Below, in pieces: positions 23,106 to 34,234 of a DNA stretch of 64,000 nt. The position numbers and the translations under genes are program-made. The notes beneath the pieces were generated by a model. That model did no database searches, was not told the origin of the DNA, and worked only from the letters and a program-made list of their open reading frames with translations. This DNA is from Oreohelix idahoensis. Lineage: Eukaryota; Mollusca; Gastropoda; Stylommatophora; Oreohelicidae. Every line of letters starts with the position of its first letter. Within the stretch, counting starts at the first letter, position 1. The DNA lies in assembly GCA_024509875.1 (NCBI GenBank), contig JAMPIV010004466.1, positions 95,548-159,547 of the forward strand, read 5' to 3'.

Positions 23106-24636
23106 AATCTTACAGCACGCTCATGATTCTCAGTGTGCTGGGCATATGGGTTTTTCCCGTACTAAATCTAGAGTTCTTGCGTCTTTCTTTTGGCCGTTTG
23201 TGAACAAGGACATACAGATCTATTGTCGATCCTGTAGGGTATGTCAGGAAGTTAAATCCAAAGGTCCACGCCATGCTGCACCTATTCAGGCTGCAGATAT
23301 TCCAATTCGACCATTTCAAAAAATGGCGATAGACATCATTGGTCCATTTAAGACAAAGTCTGCTAGAGGACACCAATATATCTTGACGTGTGTTGATATG
23401 TGCACACGTTGGCCAGAGGCTATCCCTCTGAAGAGCATAACTACTGCTGATATTGCAGATGCTCTTTGGCTTATATTCTCTCGTCTGGGATTTCCAGGAG
23501 AAATATTGTCAGACCATGGTACCCAACTCGTATCGGATACCATGTCTCAAGTGATGTCAACTCTTAAGATAGAAAGATCTCTGAGTAGTATTTATCATCC
23601 TATGTCCAATGGCATGGTAGAGCGTCTTAACAGAACTCTGAAAAACCTATTAGGTAAGATAACTGAGGATCATCCTCAGGATTGGGACAGGGTTTTACCC
23701 GCGGCTCTCTTTGCATACAGAGAGGTCGCCAATGAACATACAGGATTTTCTCCCTTTGAACTTGTCTTTGGCGCGAAACCGCGAGGTCCTATGTCTCTAC
23801 TTCATGATCTCATAACTGCTGATAATATTGTCGATGACACAAAATCCTCTTATGAATATGTCATTGCACTTAGACACAAGATTATTGAAGCATGCAAATT
23901 GGCAACTGCTTCTTCTGAATTTGCGAAACAGAAGGCAAGGCAATTTGCCAATAAGACCAGACGCTTGCGACAACTCTGTCCAGGTGACAAAGTATTGGTC
24001 CTGCTACCTTGTAGAGAAAACAGACTCCTTATTTCTTGGAAAGGTCCGTACGATGTAATATCAAAAGTTTCCGATGTCGACTATATTGTCGATACTGATG
24101 GGAAGCATAAGACCTTCCACATCAACATGCTCACGGAATTCCACGAACGTCCGGATTATTTACAACCTGTTTTCCAGGCAACGGACGATTCACCAGTCCC
24201 ACATGGACATTACTCATCACTGTCAGTAATACAGGATGAGGAAACGAGTTTCTCAGATGTGAATCTCCCTTTTCCAATGATTCCGCTTCATTCTAATGAG
24301 TCATGGAAAGATGTTGCGATTTCTCCTGAATTATCTCCAGGAGAACAGAAACAAGTTTCTGCTATGTTACAACAATTTCAGGATGTCCTTACTGACATTC
24401 CTGGTCGAACTAATGTCATTGAACACGACATTATTCTTACTGACCATAATCCTATAAGAGTCAGACCGTATCCTATCCCGATACATTTTCAAGCACAGGT
24501 AGAAAAAGAGTTGGATGAAATGATAGAGTTAAAAATTATTGAACCATCCACATCAGCATATTCTTCGCACCGATGGTTATCGTGCGAAAAAAAAAGACAA
24601 ACAACATACGTCTTTGCGTTGATTATCGCAAATTGA
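23023..24636 (+). CDS. Integrase (LTR element 2)
   Basis: In this 537-residue frame the integrase HHCC zinc domain comes first: His34 and His41, Cys71 and Cys74. The catalytic triad is Asp104, Asp164 and Glu200, a D-x59-D-x35-E spacing. A C-terminal region with VLLP and WKGPYDVISK (SH3-like barrel) follows. The last residues run into the start of the reverse transcriptase region (VRPYPIPIHF, IIEPSTSAYSS) before a frame break near 24570. All catalytic residues are present. Integrase inserts the cDNA into the host chromosome. Confidence 0.9.
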   Translation: MGYLYVWYKTPLSPFILKFLCLKNMRVKILQHAHDSQCAGHMGFSRTKSRVLASFFWPFVNKDIQIYCRSCRVCQEVKSKGPRHAAPIQAADIPIRPFQKMAIDIIGPFKTKSARGHQYILTCVDMCTRWPEAIPLKSITTADIADALWLIFSRLGFPGEILSDHGTQLVSDTMSQVMSTLKIERSLSSIYHPMSNGMVERLNRTLKNLLGKITEDHPQDWDRVLPAALFAYREVANEHTGFSPFELVFGAKPRGPMSLLHDLITADNIVDDTKSSYEYVIALRHKIIEACKLATASSEFAKQKARQFANKTRRLRQLCPGDKVLVLLPCRENRLLISWKGPYDVISKVSDVDYIVDTDGKHKTFHINMLTEFHERPDYLQPVFQATDDSPVPHGHYSSLSVIQDEETSFSDVNLPFPMIPLHSNESWKDVAISPELSPGEQKQVSAMLQQFQDVLTDIPGRTNVIEHDIILTDHNPIRVRPYPIPIHFQAQVEKELDEMIELKIIEPSTSAYSSHRWLSCEKKRQTTYVFALIIAN

Positions 24637-25721
24637 ACCAAGTGACGAAATTTGATGCTGAACCTATGCCTTTACTTGAAGAGCTACTTACTAGACTATC
24701 GAATTCTCATTTCTTTACTAAACTCGATTTGTCTAAGGGATATTGGCAAGTTCCACTATCCGAACACGCCAAACCATTTACTGCTTTTTCGACGCCAAGG
24801 GGTCTATTCCAATGGAATTTCATGCCTTTCGGCCTTATGAATGCCCCAGCGACATTCGTACGCATGATGCGTCGAATCCTATCTCATCGCTCAGATGTCA
24901 TTGCATATCTTGATGACATCTGTCTTTTCAGTGATACTTGGAATGATCACTATAATGGGATAAATGAACTATTGTCTATCTTACGCGAGCATAACCTGAC
25001 AGCGAAACCATCTAAAGCATTTATTGGTTTTAGCGAAATATCTTTCTTAGGTCACCGGGTTGGTCATGGTTTTCTAAAAACAGAAGACCATAATACAAGT
25101 AAGATACTTAACATTTCTATGCCTAAGACTAAAAAGCAAGTGCGAAGTCTCTTAGGTCTCATACAATTTTATGGACGATTCATTCCGAATCTGTCCTCAA
25201 TTATGTCACCTCTTTCTTCTTTGTTAAAGAAAGGGTCTCCTAATATAGTCAATTGGACTCAAGAATGTCAATCCTCTTTGGATAAGGTTAAAACGATGTT
25301 TTCTACTTCACCTATCTTGGTGTTACCTACTAAAGATAAGACATTTATTCTTCGTAGTGACGCTTCATCCACTGGGATTGGAGCGGCACTAATGCAAGAG
25401 TACTCTGGAACTCTGCATCCAGTGATGTATATTTCCCGAAAACTTAATGCCGCAGAGAGAAATTACTCGGTCCTAGACCGTGAATTATTGGCTATGGTTT
25501 GGTCAATCCTTAAACTTCAAAGATTTCTTCTTGGCGCGCATTTTATTGTGGAGACTGACCAGAAAGCTCTTACAGCTATTCAGACTAAAAATCTGAAGAG
25601 CGCGAGATCAACGCGATACGCGATTGCTCTTCAGCCTTTTCATTTTTCGGTGCGAGCTATCCGTGGTTCAGAAAATGTGATGGCGGATATCTTATCGAGA
25701 TGCCCACATGATTCCACTTAA
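24573..25721 (+). CDS. Reverse transcriptase and RNase H (LTR element 2)
   Basis: A 382-residue frame. RT has CVDYRKLNQ, LDLSKGYWQV, the YLDD active site at residue 112 (24906-24917) and FLGHRV. RNase H has RSDASSTG near 261, DRELLAMV and ETDQKAL, with a terminal VMADILSR. It is nearly collinear with 7497-8700 of element 1. It lies downstream of integrase, which is the reverse of normal Ty3/gypsy order. The frame is offset by one base from the integrase frame. No stop is found inside the enzyme. Confidence 0.92.
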   Translation: MVIVRKKKTNNIRLCVDYRKLNQVTKFDAEPMPLLEELLTRLSNSHFFTKLDLSKGYWQVPLSEHAKPFTAFSTPRGLFQWNFMPFGLMNAPATFVRMMRRILSHRSDVIAYLDDICLFSDTWNDHYNGINELLSILREHNLTAKPSKAFIGFSEISFLGHRVGHGFLKTEDHNTSKILNISMPKTKKQVRSLLGLIQFYGRFIPNLSSIMSPLSSLLKKGSPNIVNWTQECQSSLDKVKTMFSTSPILVLPTKDKTFILRSDASSTGIGAALMQEYSGTLHPVMYISRKLNAAERNYSVLDRELLAMVWSILKLQRFLLGAHFIVETDQKALTAIQTKNLKSARSTRYAIALQPFHFSVRAIRGSENVMADILSRCPHDST

Positions 25722-26194
25722 CTGTCAGATCTTGAGATTTCTAACATGTCTGACTTTACTACAGTTTTTCCTATGTTAAAGTATGTACTTATATGTAATA
25801 TATCATACATTGTCTGTATCACTACTTAGCGGTGCATGGATGTATATTCACCGCAGGTTTTTGATATTTTTTTTTCTTATTTGGTGATCATAATGTTAAG
25901 ATACCTAAGATGAACTATTGTACAAATTGTGGCATTGCCAGTATTGTGTTATGCGTTGGTGACATCTCTCAGGAGATAGTTATACTCAGAGAAAAATTTT
26001 CTCTGAATCCTCAGATAGATTCTCATTGGTCGTGCTATATGACGACTTTGCCTTACATTAGGCGTTACATTTGTTTGAAATTTGATTATCATCTGCGCAT
26101 TGTTATTCGTGCGTTGTGAGCCTATTGTATGTTGCTCCTGGATGTATTTCAAAAAAAAAAAAGTTCCATTTTTTTCCCGGGGGGTGTGGTAATC
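25722..26194 (+). other. 3' non-coding region and polypurine tract of LTR element 2
   Basis: There is no gene. A tract at 26167-26194 (T run, then cccggggggtgtggtaatc) directly precedes the 3' LTR and matches the tract of element 1. Confidence 0.65.
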
Positions 26195-27605
26195 TGTTGC
26201 ATACATATTTTTGAATGCACAGATTACAAATGTACGATATGTCTATTTAATATGGAAAATATATTGTTGTATTTAATTGGGTACGAAAATGCTTTTTTTT
26301 GTAAAGCCAGATAATCCATGTTTGATTCATACGTTTGATTATATGAGTGATCGTTCTTGATATTGATTCGGCGCATGGATATTGAATTCATGTCCGTTCT
26401 TATTTGTTCGGGCCAGAAAATAGATTAATTTTGCTTGTTATGTTTATGGCCTGAATTCATGTGTACTACTTGTCTAGTGAAAGAAGATTCAGTCGTATAT
26501 TGTATACCTTTGTATGTTCAGGTCGGACTATATTCTTTCTGCCGGAATCTAGCGCAGGTTTTCGTAGTCCTACTGGGTTGTGAAGAGTTCCGATAATGTC
26601 GCCAAGAAATGGCTGAGTGTATTTTCCTAGGGCTGGCACTGTTTAAGGTTTAACAGTGATTCGTAGATGTTTTTCCAGGAGAAGTTTATGTCTCTGCAAG
26701 AGTCTATTTGTCAGAGATCCTCCTCATATGTGTGATTCGGACTCCAGGTATGCCAGACCCTATTTTTGATGATCTCGAGTCGGTTAGACCTAGATGGAAC
26801 ATTGTGCTTCGTATCGCTAGGGTCGTGTTTTGTATCGACGAAGATGACAGGCTTTCCTACAGCAGTTATGTCTACATGAAGTAACGTGATTACTGTAGCG
26901 CTGTATGGAAAAACTTTATGAAATTATTTATATGCACATTCTAAATTAACTTTGGCTTATATCTACCCTCCTGCGAGTGAGTGAGCGACAACTCAGGAAG
27001 GCGGCCATGTTATATTCCTGTCATCATATTTTTGATCACTGTCAAGAGAACAGATTATGTATCCTACTATCGGGCAGTGGTATCGAGATCTTGTTATGAG
27101 GTGAAAACCCACTATCGTGGTTTATGTTTATTATACAAACATTGGACATATCTCAGCTTAAGAACTTAGCCATGAAATGAGGTTGGGCCAATGACTTTTG
27201 TATGTTTACCGATCCTCATTGACGCGTTCAGTCAGTAGAGGATACGGCGATTAGTTACCAGAACAGTGAATGCTACCTTAGGTTGAATGATATTTCACTA
27301 CTACATGAATGTATCATCCACGATTCAAATAACCAATGAATTTATGTCACATGTACCCATGACTGTATCCGTGCTGTCCAGTGTGCGTGCCTTCATTAAA
27401 CTATTGAAATGTCAGCGGCAGTTCAAGTCGTCATTGCATTACATGAGAGTGTGTGAGAGGTATTATCAAGTGGTCTGTTACACCGAACTACTACACCATT
27501 CGCGTTACTTGACACTCCCACTCAATGTCAACATGACAGGTTCATTCGATGATGCAGAGGTAACTGAAGAAGACTTTCTTCAGTGATGATCAGTGCATGA
27601 CCCTG
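26195..27605 (+). repeat. 3' LTR of LTR element 2, right end missing
   Basis: Matches 17638-19047 with a few substitutions and single-base indels. It stops at gaccct (27605), about 50 bases short of the end inferred from the 5' copy, and passes straight into LINE A sequence. Confidence 0.85.
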
Positions 27606-28105
27606 ATATGTTTTTCTCATCAAGTAATATTACACCATTTTCGTTCTTGATACAGCTTCCTCCTTGTGCAAACCGCGACCGATTTGATAATTTCTTTATT
27701 TCTTCATGCATATCTCTTGTCATGTGCTTTGCTTCCAAGTCTTCTATTTCCTTGCATTTTGTTTTTATCCACCGTTCTTTTGCTTCTCTACACATAGTAC
27801 GTATGTCATTGTCTATTGTTTTATATTCTGGAGTGTTTTTTGCTTTCTTTCTTTCTTCCATTTTATTCAAGATGTCATCTGTCATCCAAATTTGATTTGT
27901 CTTAGACTCCTTTTTAGGTAAATTTGCATTTGCTGATTGAATGCTTGTTTTTAAGCATTTCCATTTTGCGGTTGCTTTTTCTTCTGGGTTTTCTCTTCTA
28001 TACTGCTCCATGCTTTCTATCAATAACTGTTGATATTTATTTTTGACATCGATTAAATATTTCTGTTTTATATCTGGTTGTTTCAGCGCTGATATTTCTA
28101 TCTGG
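27606..28105 (-). pseudogene. LINE A connector between endonuclease and reverse transcriptase
   Basis: Minus-strand frame 28023-27606 reads EENPEEKATAKWKCLKTS..., a basic linker with QIWMTDDILNKM and GSCIKNENGVILLDEKNI. That is the region just before the RT domain in endonuclease/RT LINE proteins. It ends at the LTR junction. Roughly 70 residues normally lying between here and the start of the RT half at 17637 are absent from both sides. Confidence 0.75.
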
Positions 28106-28107
28106 GG

Positions 28108-29125
28108 TTACTCCTGTCTTCTGTTTCCTGCTCTTTTCAGCTTTATATTTACTTTGATGACGACTGGATTGTGATCTGAATTTATGTCAGCGCCAGGATG
28201 TGTCTTTGCACTTGTGACACTGTTCTTAAATCTATGTTTTATCATGATATAGTCGATTTGATTTCGTGTTACATCTCCTGGGCTTTTCCATGTGTATAAT
28301 TTCCTTGAGTGGTGTTCAAAAAAGGTGTTACATATGACCAGCTGGTTTTCTTCACAGAACTGGATAAGTCTGTCTCCTCTATCATTTCTTGTCCCTAATC
28401 CATACTGTCCTACTATTTTCTTGTATTTTCCTTTTCCTACTTTTGCATTCATATCACCCATTACTATCAACACATCTGTAGATTTGACTGGTTTAAGTGT
28501 TTGTTGTAGCTCTTCATAGTATTCTTCTATTTCTTCCTCGCTGTGATCTTTAGTTGGTGCATAAGTTTGTAAGATTGATATGTCGAATGGCTTTGCTCTC
28601 ATCTTTAGTAACATCATTCTGTCATTGTGTGTCCAGTATCCACATACGTATTTTTTCTAACTCCTTCTTTATCAACATTCCTACTCCTCTTTCATGTTTT
28701 TCTCCTCCTGAGTGTATAAGCGTGTACTGGTCTCTTGTTATGTAGCCTGTATCTAAAAGTCTTGCCTCTGCAAGTCCCAGTATATCGAGTTTCATGTCTG
28801 TTGCCTCTAATATAAGATTGTCAAGCTTTCCTTCTCGGTTTAGAGTTCTAACATTCCATGTTCTTTTTTTTAGGCTTCTCCTACTAGTTTTTAGGTGGTC
28901 TTTCTCAGAATGCTCCCTTTCAACAGAATTTAAGGAACACTCGTCATTATGTACTTCCTTACTCATTAGAGGAGTTGCCTTTTCCCTGTTAATTTGTACA
29001 GTAGATTCTTCCCCAGGGGACAGAGAGTTCTCTACATATCGGTTCTTATCTTGTTGTTGTGATCCCATTACGTTCTGTAGGAAGTACGTGGTAAGGTCCC
29101 AATCTCTTCCACGGTGGCTAGCCAT
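28108..29125 (-). pseudogene. LINE A APE-type endonuclease (frameshifted)
   Basis: Two minus-strand frames cover the domain. The first (29125-28622) has WNVRTLNREGKLD and ILGLAEARL near its end, the start of the exonuclease/endonuclease fold. The second (28617-28108) has the metal-binding and catalytic signatures GDMNAKVG, NQIDYIM and SDHNPVV. A frame change near 28620 separates them, and another near 28105 separates the second from the connector. The domain nicks target DNA to start target-primed reverse transcription. Confidence 0.87.
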
Positions 29126-29480
29126 TGTCTTTTTCTATGTCCGACATGCCTCTAGTGCGCCACACACTTTGCTGTTTTGCTTTGCGAGCCGTTGATCTTC
29201 TCAGATTCCTCCGCCTCACTCACCGTCTCAGTCTTTGTGTACTAGGGATGGACATTCAATTGAGTAAGATTGCTCCTACTCCACCCATGTAGTTTAGCCA
29301 GTCAGCCAAGACTGTTGCCCGGGATGTGGCCACCGCCGTACACAAGCGGTATTCTAGGAGCCATACATGAGCTAGATAAAGAGAGGAGAACCAAATAGGA
29401 TCCTGACTATCCTAAAAATGACATGGCTGTCTCTCACCGTGAGGTACTATCCCTCTCTCTTTATCCTACATATACAGTGA
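29126..29480 (-). other. Probable LINE A 5' untranslated region
   Basis: Non-coding sequence upstream of the endonuclease. It includes a GC-rich part near 29300-29340 and imperfect inverted segments (gataaagagagg near 29374 and ccctctctctttatc near 29450). I cannot fix the true 5' end. Confidence 0.4.
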
Positions 29481-31840
29481 AGATAATATCAAGGAGTCTT
29501 GAACTTGGTATTGGCTGCAGAAGAGCGATAAGCTCAGCAGTTTTTGTTAAACAATAAGTCTCCGTTTATTTTAGTCCTATTTCACAGAAATATTGGGTCG
29601 ATCTCTTTTCCTCTCCAGCAGTATTTAGTTACATTTTTTGAGTGGACTAAATTACGTGCTTTTCTGTGGTCGGCAACTTTCCTTTCCCTGCTGTCAAGCA
29701 GATATTTAGTACTTTCAAATCACCTTACACTCCTCTCAGTGATAAATCGTCATGCCTGTTTGTTTACCCGTTCATCCCTGCTGGAAAAGGAGACGGATGA
29801 GATAATATTAATCGACAACCATGTTGGAAAATTTAGGGTGTGCCCGACATCAGGCTACGGATTAGCACTAAAATCGCCCAGCGAATTTGGTTAATCGTTG
29901 ATAAGGCTGCTGTGCCTTCCTCGACCAGATGGGTAAACGAAGAATGATGTTTGCGCAAGCAACGGGTAGTTAGATTACTCGCCTGCGCGACACATTTCTG
30001 GACAGACAAGAATGACATAATCGTGTCTGGTACATCTTGTTACGAAGACATTACTTTTAATGAAAGTAAGAGGTTGTATTTGAGAAAACATTGCCAAAAG
30101 AGGATCGGATGTTTTCATTCCATATTTGGGAGACATGACCTTAGCAGTAACGCGCAGAAATTTCCACGTGGAAATAATTTGAATTATCCAACAAAACACA
30201 CGTGTTTGAAACAATTGGCAGACATTTGGCATGAAGGCACAACACCACTTCCGATTGAAGCCCTGCTTAACATCGTAACAAACAAATGCGGGGGAAGACA
30301 GGCATTATAAACTGACTCTTTAGCCAGGTTAGAACACTGTGAAAATTCATCTCGCGCCAAGAAGACAACCAGACCTTGCCAGAGTTAAAAATAGCAGCAG
30401 ACTTCATTTTTTGTTTGAAATTGTTGAAGACTTAAGAGCCCAGGAAAATACTACCACTATTAACGAGGAAAACCGGAATCTGAGGAAACTGTAACACGGA
30501 GTCAAAGTGGGAACTAATTACTAAAGTAACAACACCCCAGACCAAGTGTGAGGCCTCTACAAGTGCCTTTATTTCTCTGAGCCAGCAGTCTGTGAGCCTA
30601 AAGATTGGCGTAAGTTGTACCCCTTGAATTCTATATTTTTTCTGTATTAACTTGTGAACTAATACGTACATATTAACACGTGAATATTAATATATGAAAA
30701 TTGCAAGTGGATGTACTTGTCATTTGAGGCTGGCAACCTCAGCATATAGAATGATAATTTCATGAACCACCACTGCCATGGCTGGTGACTGCTTTATTGC
30801 GAGTTTCTTATAAAGAACCAAAAGCAGAGGTATTCCCAAGTTCCATTTGGAGCAGGGAGGGAATGATGAAAGAAATGATGCACATACTTGTTAAATTATT
30901 AACCTTTTCAACCAGTGTAAATGTAAAATATATTCATTCTAACTATAATGAAAGTTTGCAGCATTTTCAACCGATGTAAATGTAAACATATTCAAACTAT
31001 ATTGTTAACAATTTCAATTAAAGTTCAATATAAAACAATTCATTTTAAATGTAAAGATAGTTTTTCGCCCATTGGGATTAGGATTAATTCTCATAGAGGG
31101 TAAAAGTTCCGATATAGATGGGATGGTGAAATGAAAGTAGGGGGACACATAAGTATGTGTCGGGAAACTCAATACTCAGAGGGTATTCGTTTCTCTTCTT
31201 TTGCCATAATAGTTGGTGGTACCAGTTGAGGGTACTATGTATGGAACAAGTGAGGGTGTCTTCTTCCTCGTTCGCCCTGAATAGGACGTTGGTTGCGTTG
31301 TGTCTGTTTACACCGGGGCTGCGATATCTGCGACTTTCGGCCGACACATCCGACTTCAGCACGGCATTTTTGGGACCGGGTTTGCCTTCCCTCTTCGATC
31401 CCTACTCTCTCAGCCAGACTGCAGTGATGCAGCCTGTTTCCAGGACCACCACGTGGAGGTGGAGTAGGGTCTTGGTCAGCTCTGGTTCACTGACCCTGAT
31501 GCAAACAGTCAAGCTATGGGTCGCTGACTGCATTCTATATTGCTGCATCTTTGGGTCCCAAGTGAGGGTTTAAGTGGCCTGAAGTCGACGCTAGACACCA
31601 TTACCAGACAAGTCTTAGAGACGAGGGATCAGCTTTGCAGTTACTCCCTGATTCTACTTGGAACGTGCAGAAACTCTTAAATCTTGACCAGGGGCGCGAG
31701 TAATCCAGTCATCTATCTGCAAAGACCCAAACATAAGTGGGAGCAGAAAAACTATTGGCAGCAAAGTAAAACTTAAAAGCTGCCAAATGAACTGTCCATT
31801 TTCGAAAACCGTAACATCACACTGTGATTAATTATTCATT
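29481..31840. other. Unassigned intergenic sequence
   Basis: Several open frames of 60-140 codons occur on both strands, none with a recognisable motif. The short block 29495-29530 (ttggctgcagaagagcgat) resembles 35060-35100, so at least that part is repetitive. Confidence 0.4.
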
Positions 31841-31844
31841 TTTT

Positions 31845-32060
31845 ACACATAAGGAAGGGAAACCCGAGGCCTGTAAACAGTAAATAAAAATTAGACAAAC
31901 ATGAAATCATGTTTTCAGGCACTCGTAAGAAATAAAGAAGTAGAACACTAGACAAAAGAAAAACAACAGACGTAAGTGGCTTACCCAGGACTCGAACCCA
32001 GGACCTTCCGTGCGACAACACCAATTTTTTCACTTTTTCTTTGTCGAGCGCTACTAATTT
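31845..32060 (-). mobile_element. tRNA-derived SINE, minus strand
   Basis: On the minus strand a perfect pol III B box, ggttcgagtcc (31988-31998), sits in tRNA-like sequence, gttgtcgcacggaaggtcc before it and tgggtaagccacttacgtc after it. The same arrangement recurs at 56105-56199. The tail ends near tcccttccttatgtgt (31848-31863). The A box is weak. Confidence 0.6.
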
Positions 32061-32231
32061 TGTGAAAGAATAAAAAAATAAAACATTAAACCAAAGTAGT
32101 TGTTTTATATAACACCCACGCCGCGCAAGTTGCACACCGTGCGTTCCGCACTTTTTTTTCTGGTGCGAGTTACTATTTTGAGTGAGACCGACCGACGTAA
32201 CATACATCGGTAATTATGTTAGTGTATATAT

Positions 32232-33355
32232 AATATACAGAGGTCCAAAAAAGTATGTATATGTGCTTCATTGACTATAAGAAGGCTTTTGACAGAATCC
32301 ATCATGAGAAAATAATTGAATGCCTCAAAGACATAGGTATTGATGGAAAAGATATAAGAATACTCAGTAACCTTTATTGGGAGCAAACTGCCACAGTAAG
32401 ATCGGGAAGGAATTATTCACCATACATAGACATAAAAAGAGGTGTCAGACAAGGTTGTGTGCTGTCCCCCTGCCTATTTAATTTATACACCGAAAAAATT
32501 TTCAAACAGATACAGGAAATACCAGGACTGAACATCAGTGGAAGATCAATAAACAACCTTAGATATGCAGATGATACCGTGTTGTTAGCTGAAAGCGAAC
32601 AGGAGTTACAAGAACTAGTGAAGCAAGTGAACAGTATAAGTCATGAATATGGACTCGACATTAATATTGAGAAAACTAAAACTATGATAATTAGCAAAAC
32701 AGACGATAAACCCACATTAAAGATAAGCGTAAATGGGAAAATCCTGGAACAAGTCAAGAGCTACGTATATCTTGGTCATATAATAACAGAAGATGGCAGA
32801 TGTGAAACAGTAATCAAGAAGAGAATAGGAATGGCCAAAGCTACATTCAACAACATGAAACATATACTGACATCCAAACTGTTATCTCATAAATTAAAAC
32901 TGAGAATCATAAAGTGTTATATATATTCTGCATTTCTGTATGGTGCAGAAACATGGACGATGAATAAGCATTTGGAAGAAAGAATTGAGGCTCTTGAAAT
33001 GTGGATATATAGAAGAATGGGGCGTATCTCATGGAAAGAGATGAAAACAAATAAGGAGGTCCTAGAAAATCTAGGTATGAAAAGAGAACTAATGAGAGAG
33101 GTCAAAGTTCGGCAGCTAAAATACTTTGGCCACATAAAAAGGCATAACACCTTGCAGAAGACCATAACAGAAGGGAGAGTTGAAGGTAAACGTGCAAGGG
33201 GAAGACAGCGCTATAAGTGGGAAGATAACATCAAGAGATGGACGGGAAAGAGTTTATCAGAGTGTACCACCAAGACAAGAGACAGAAGACGTTGGAGATC
33301 CATTACAGCCAACCTCCGTTGTGGAGATGGCAACTGATGATGATGATATAAAAGA
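32232..33355 (+). pseudogene. LINE family A, 5'-truncated second copy
   Basis: The 360-residue frame 32255-33337 starts inside the RT domain at CFIDYKKAFDRI. It follows the minus-strand copy at 16239-17350 almost residue for residue through LRYADDTVLL, the thumb and the GDGN end. Homology starts near 32232 (tatacagaggtcc) and ends in a short TGATGA tail. 5' truncation is the usual outcome of target-primed integration. The frame has no break, but it lacks endonuclease and half the RT fingers. Confidence 0.92.
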
Positions 33356-33513
33356 AGATATATATGTTAATCATTCCTAATTTTTTGCATGTATCTTTCT
33401 GAGAATCACTGTCTCAGTATTGATGAAGAACACAGAAATATTTTGCGAATTCTTATGTGCCTTTGTTAACCTGTGAAAAACCATATTAAAATTTTGGTTA
33501 CTTGTAAAGCCGG

Positions 33514-33745
<232 letters not shown>

Positions 33746-33847
33746 CATACACTCACACATACACACAGACATATAAAAGAGTAATAATGTTAGTAGGTGT
33801 GCTTATTTTTGCGGCGTGTATATAACTAACGAGCAATATTATTATTA

Positions 33848-33970
33848 TTATTACAACCAGCGCGCAACAGGAACAATTAGCATTCATACCCTTCGACATT
33901 AGCTGAGGGAGACTGTGAAACTAAAAGTATGCCCGGACTGCAATGACGTCAATTTTTATCAACAATAACA
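33848..33970. repeat. Dispersed repeat of about 120 bp, copy 1
   Basis: Shares an ordered series of blocks with 49926-50060, including cttcgacatt.gctgag.gagact, a central g.ctgcaatg/g.gtgcagcgatg and a final aacaataaca-like tail. Confidence 0.55.
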
Positions 33971-34234
33971 ATAACAAATCTTTGTCGGTCTACTGTTGTC
34001 GTGAACGATACTGGAGAGCTCAAATTGTGTTCTTGAGTCAAGTCTGTCGTCTTGGCTGTTGAGAGCCTGTATTGTTATTGAATTTATGTGATGTTGTCTA
34101 TCCATCAGCCTCTTGGTCTTACTCTATCCTAAAACCAGATCTTCTAAGGTTGTAGACGAGTAGTGATATTTGATCGGGCTCCATTCACATGAAATGGCCA
34201 AACAGCTAAATTGTATATACTTAGCCAGACTGTA

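Larger units (their letters stand above)
17638..27605 (+). mobile_element. LTR retrotransposon 2, Gmr1-like (sister of element 1)
   Basis: A plus-strand element of about 9.97 kb. LTRs start TGTTGCATAC at 17638 and 26195 and agree at about 99% over their shared length. Between them lie a leader, gag, protease, integrase, reverse transcriptase and RNase H, with integrase before reverse transcriptase as in element 1. Proteins are collinear with element 1 and similar throughout, but the LTR sequences are unrelated by eye. It is inserted in LINE A. No target duplication is found, because the right end appears to be deleted. It carries several frame breaks and no envelope gene. Confidence 0.9.
16223..29480 (-). 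mobile_element. LINE family A, minus strand, interrupted by LTR element 2
   Basis: A non-LTR retrotransposon reads from about 29480 leftwards: non-coding 5' region, APE-type endonuclease (29125 to about 28108), connector (28023 to about 27606), then after the LTR element the reverse transcriptase and C-terminus (17637 to 16239). It ends in an (ATC)n tail at 16223-16240. The 3' microsatellite tail and single endonuclease/reverse-transcriptase ORF are typical of RTE- or Jockey-like LINEs. The 5' limit is approximate. A second, 5'-truncated copy lies at 32232-33355. Confidence 0.8.

Noticed and set aside
25722..26194. Possible envelope gene after RNase H
   Set aside because: Only about 470 bases, with no signal peptide, membrane segment or long frame; the same is true of 6754-7496.
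29951..30310. 119-codon plus frame with several Cys and His
   Set aside because: Cys/His spacing fits no zinc finger I know and there is no repeat or splice context.
31157..31573. 138-codon plus frame
   Set aside because: No motif, low-quality composition and no support on either side; likely chance.
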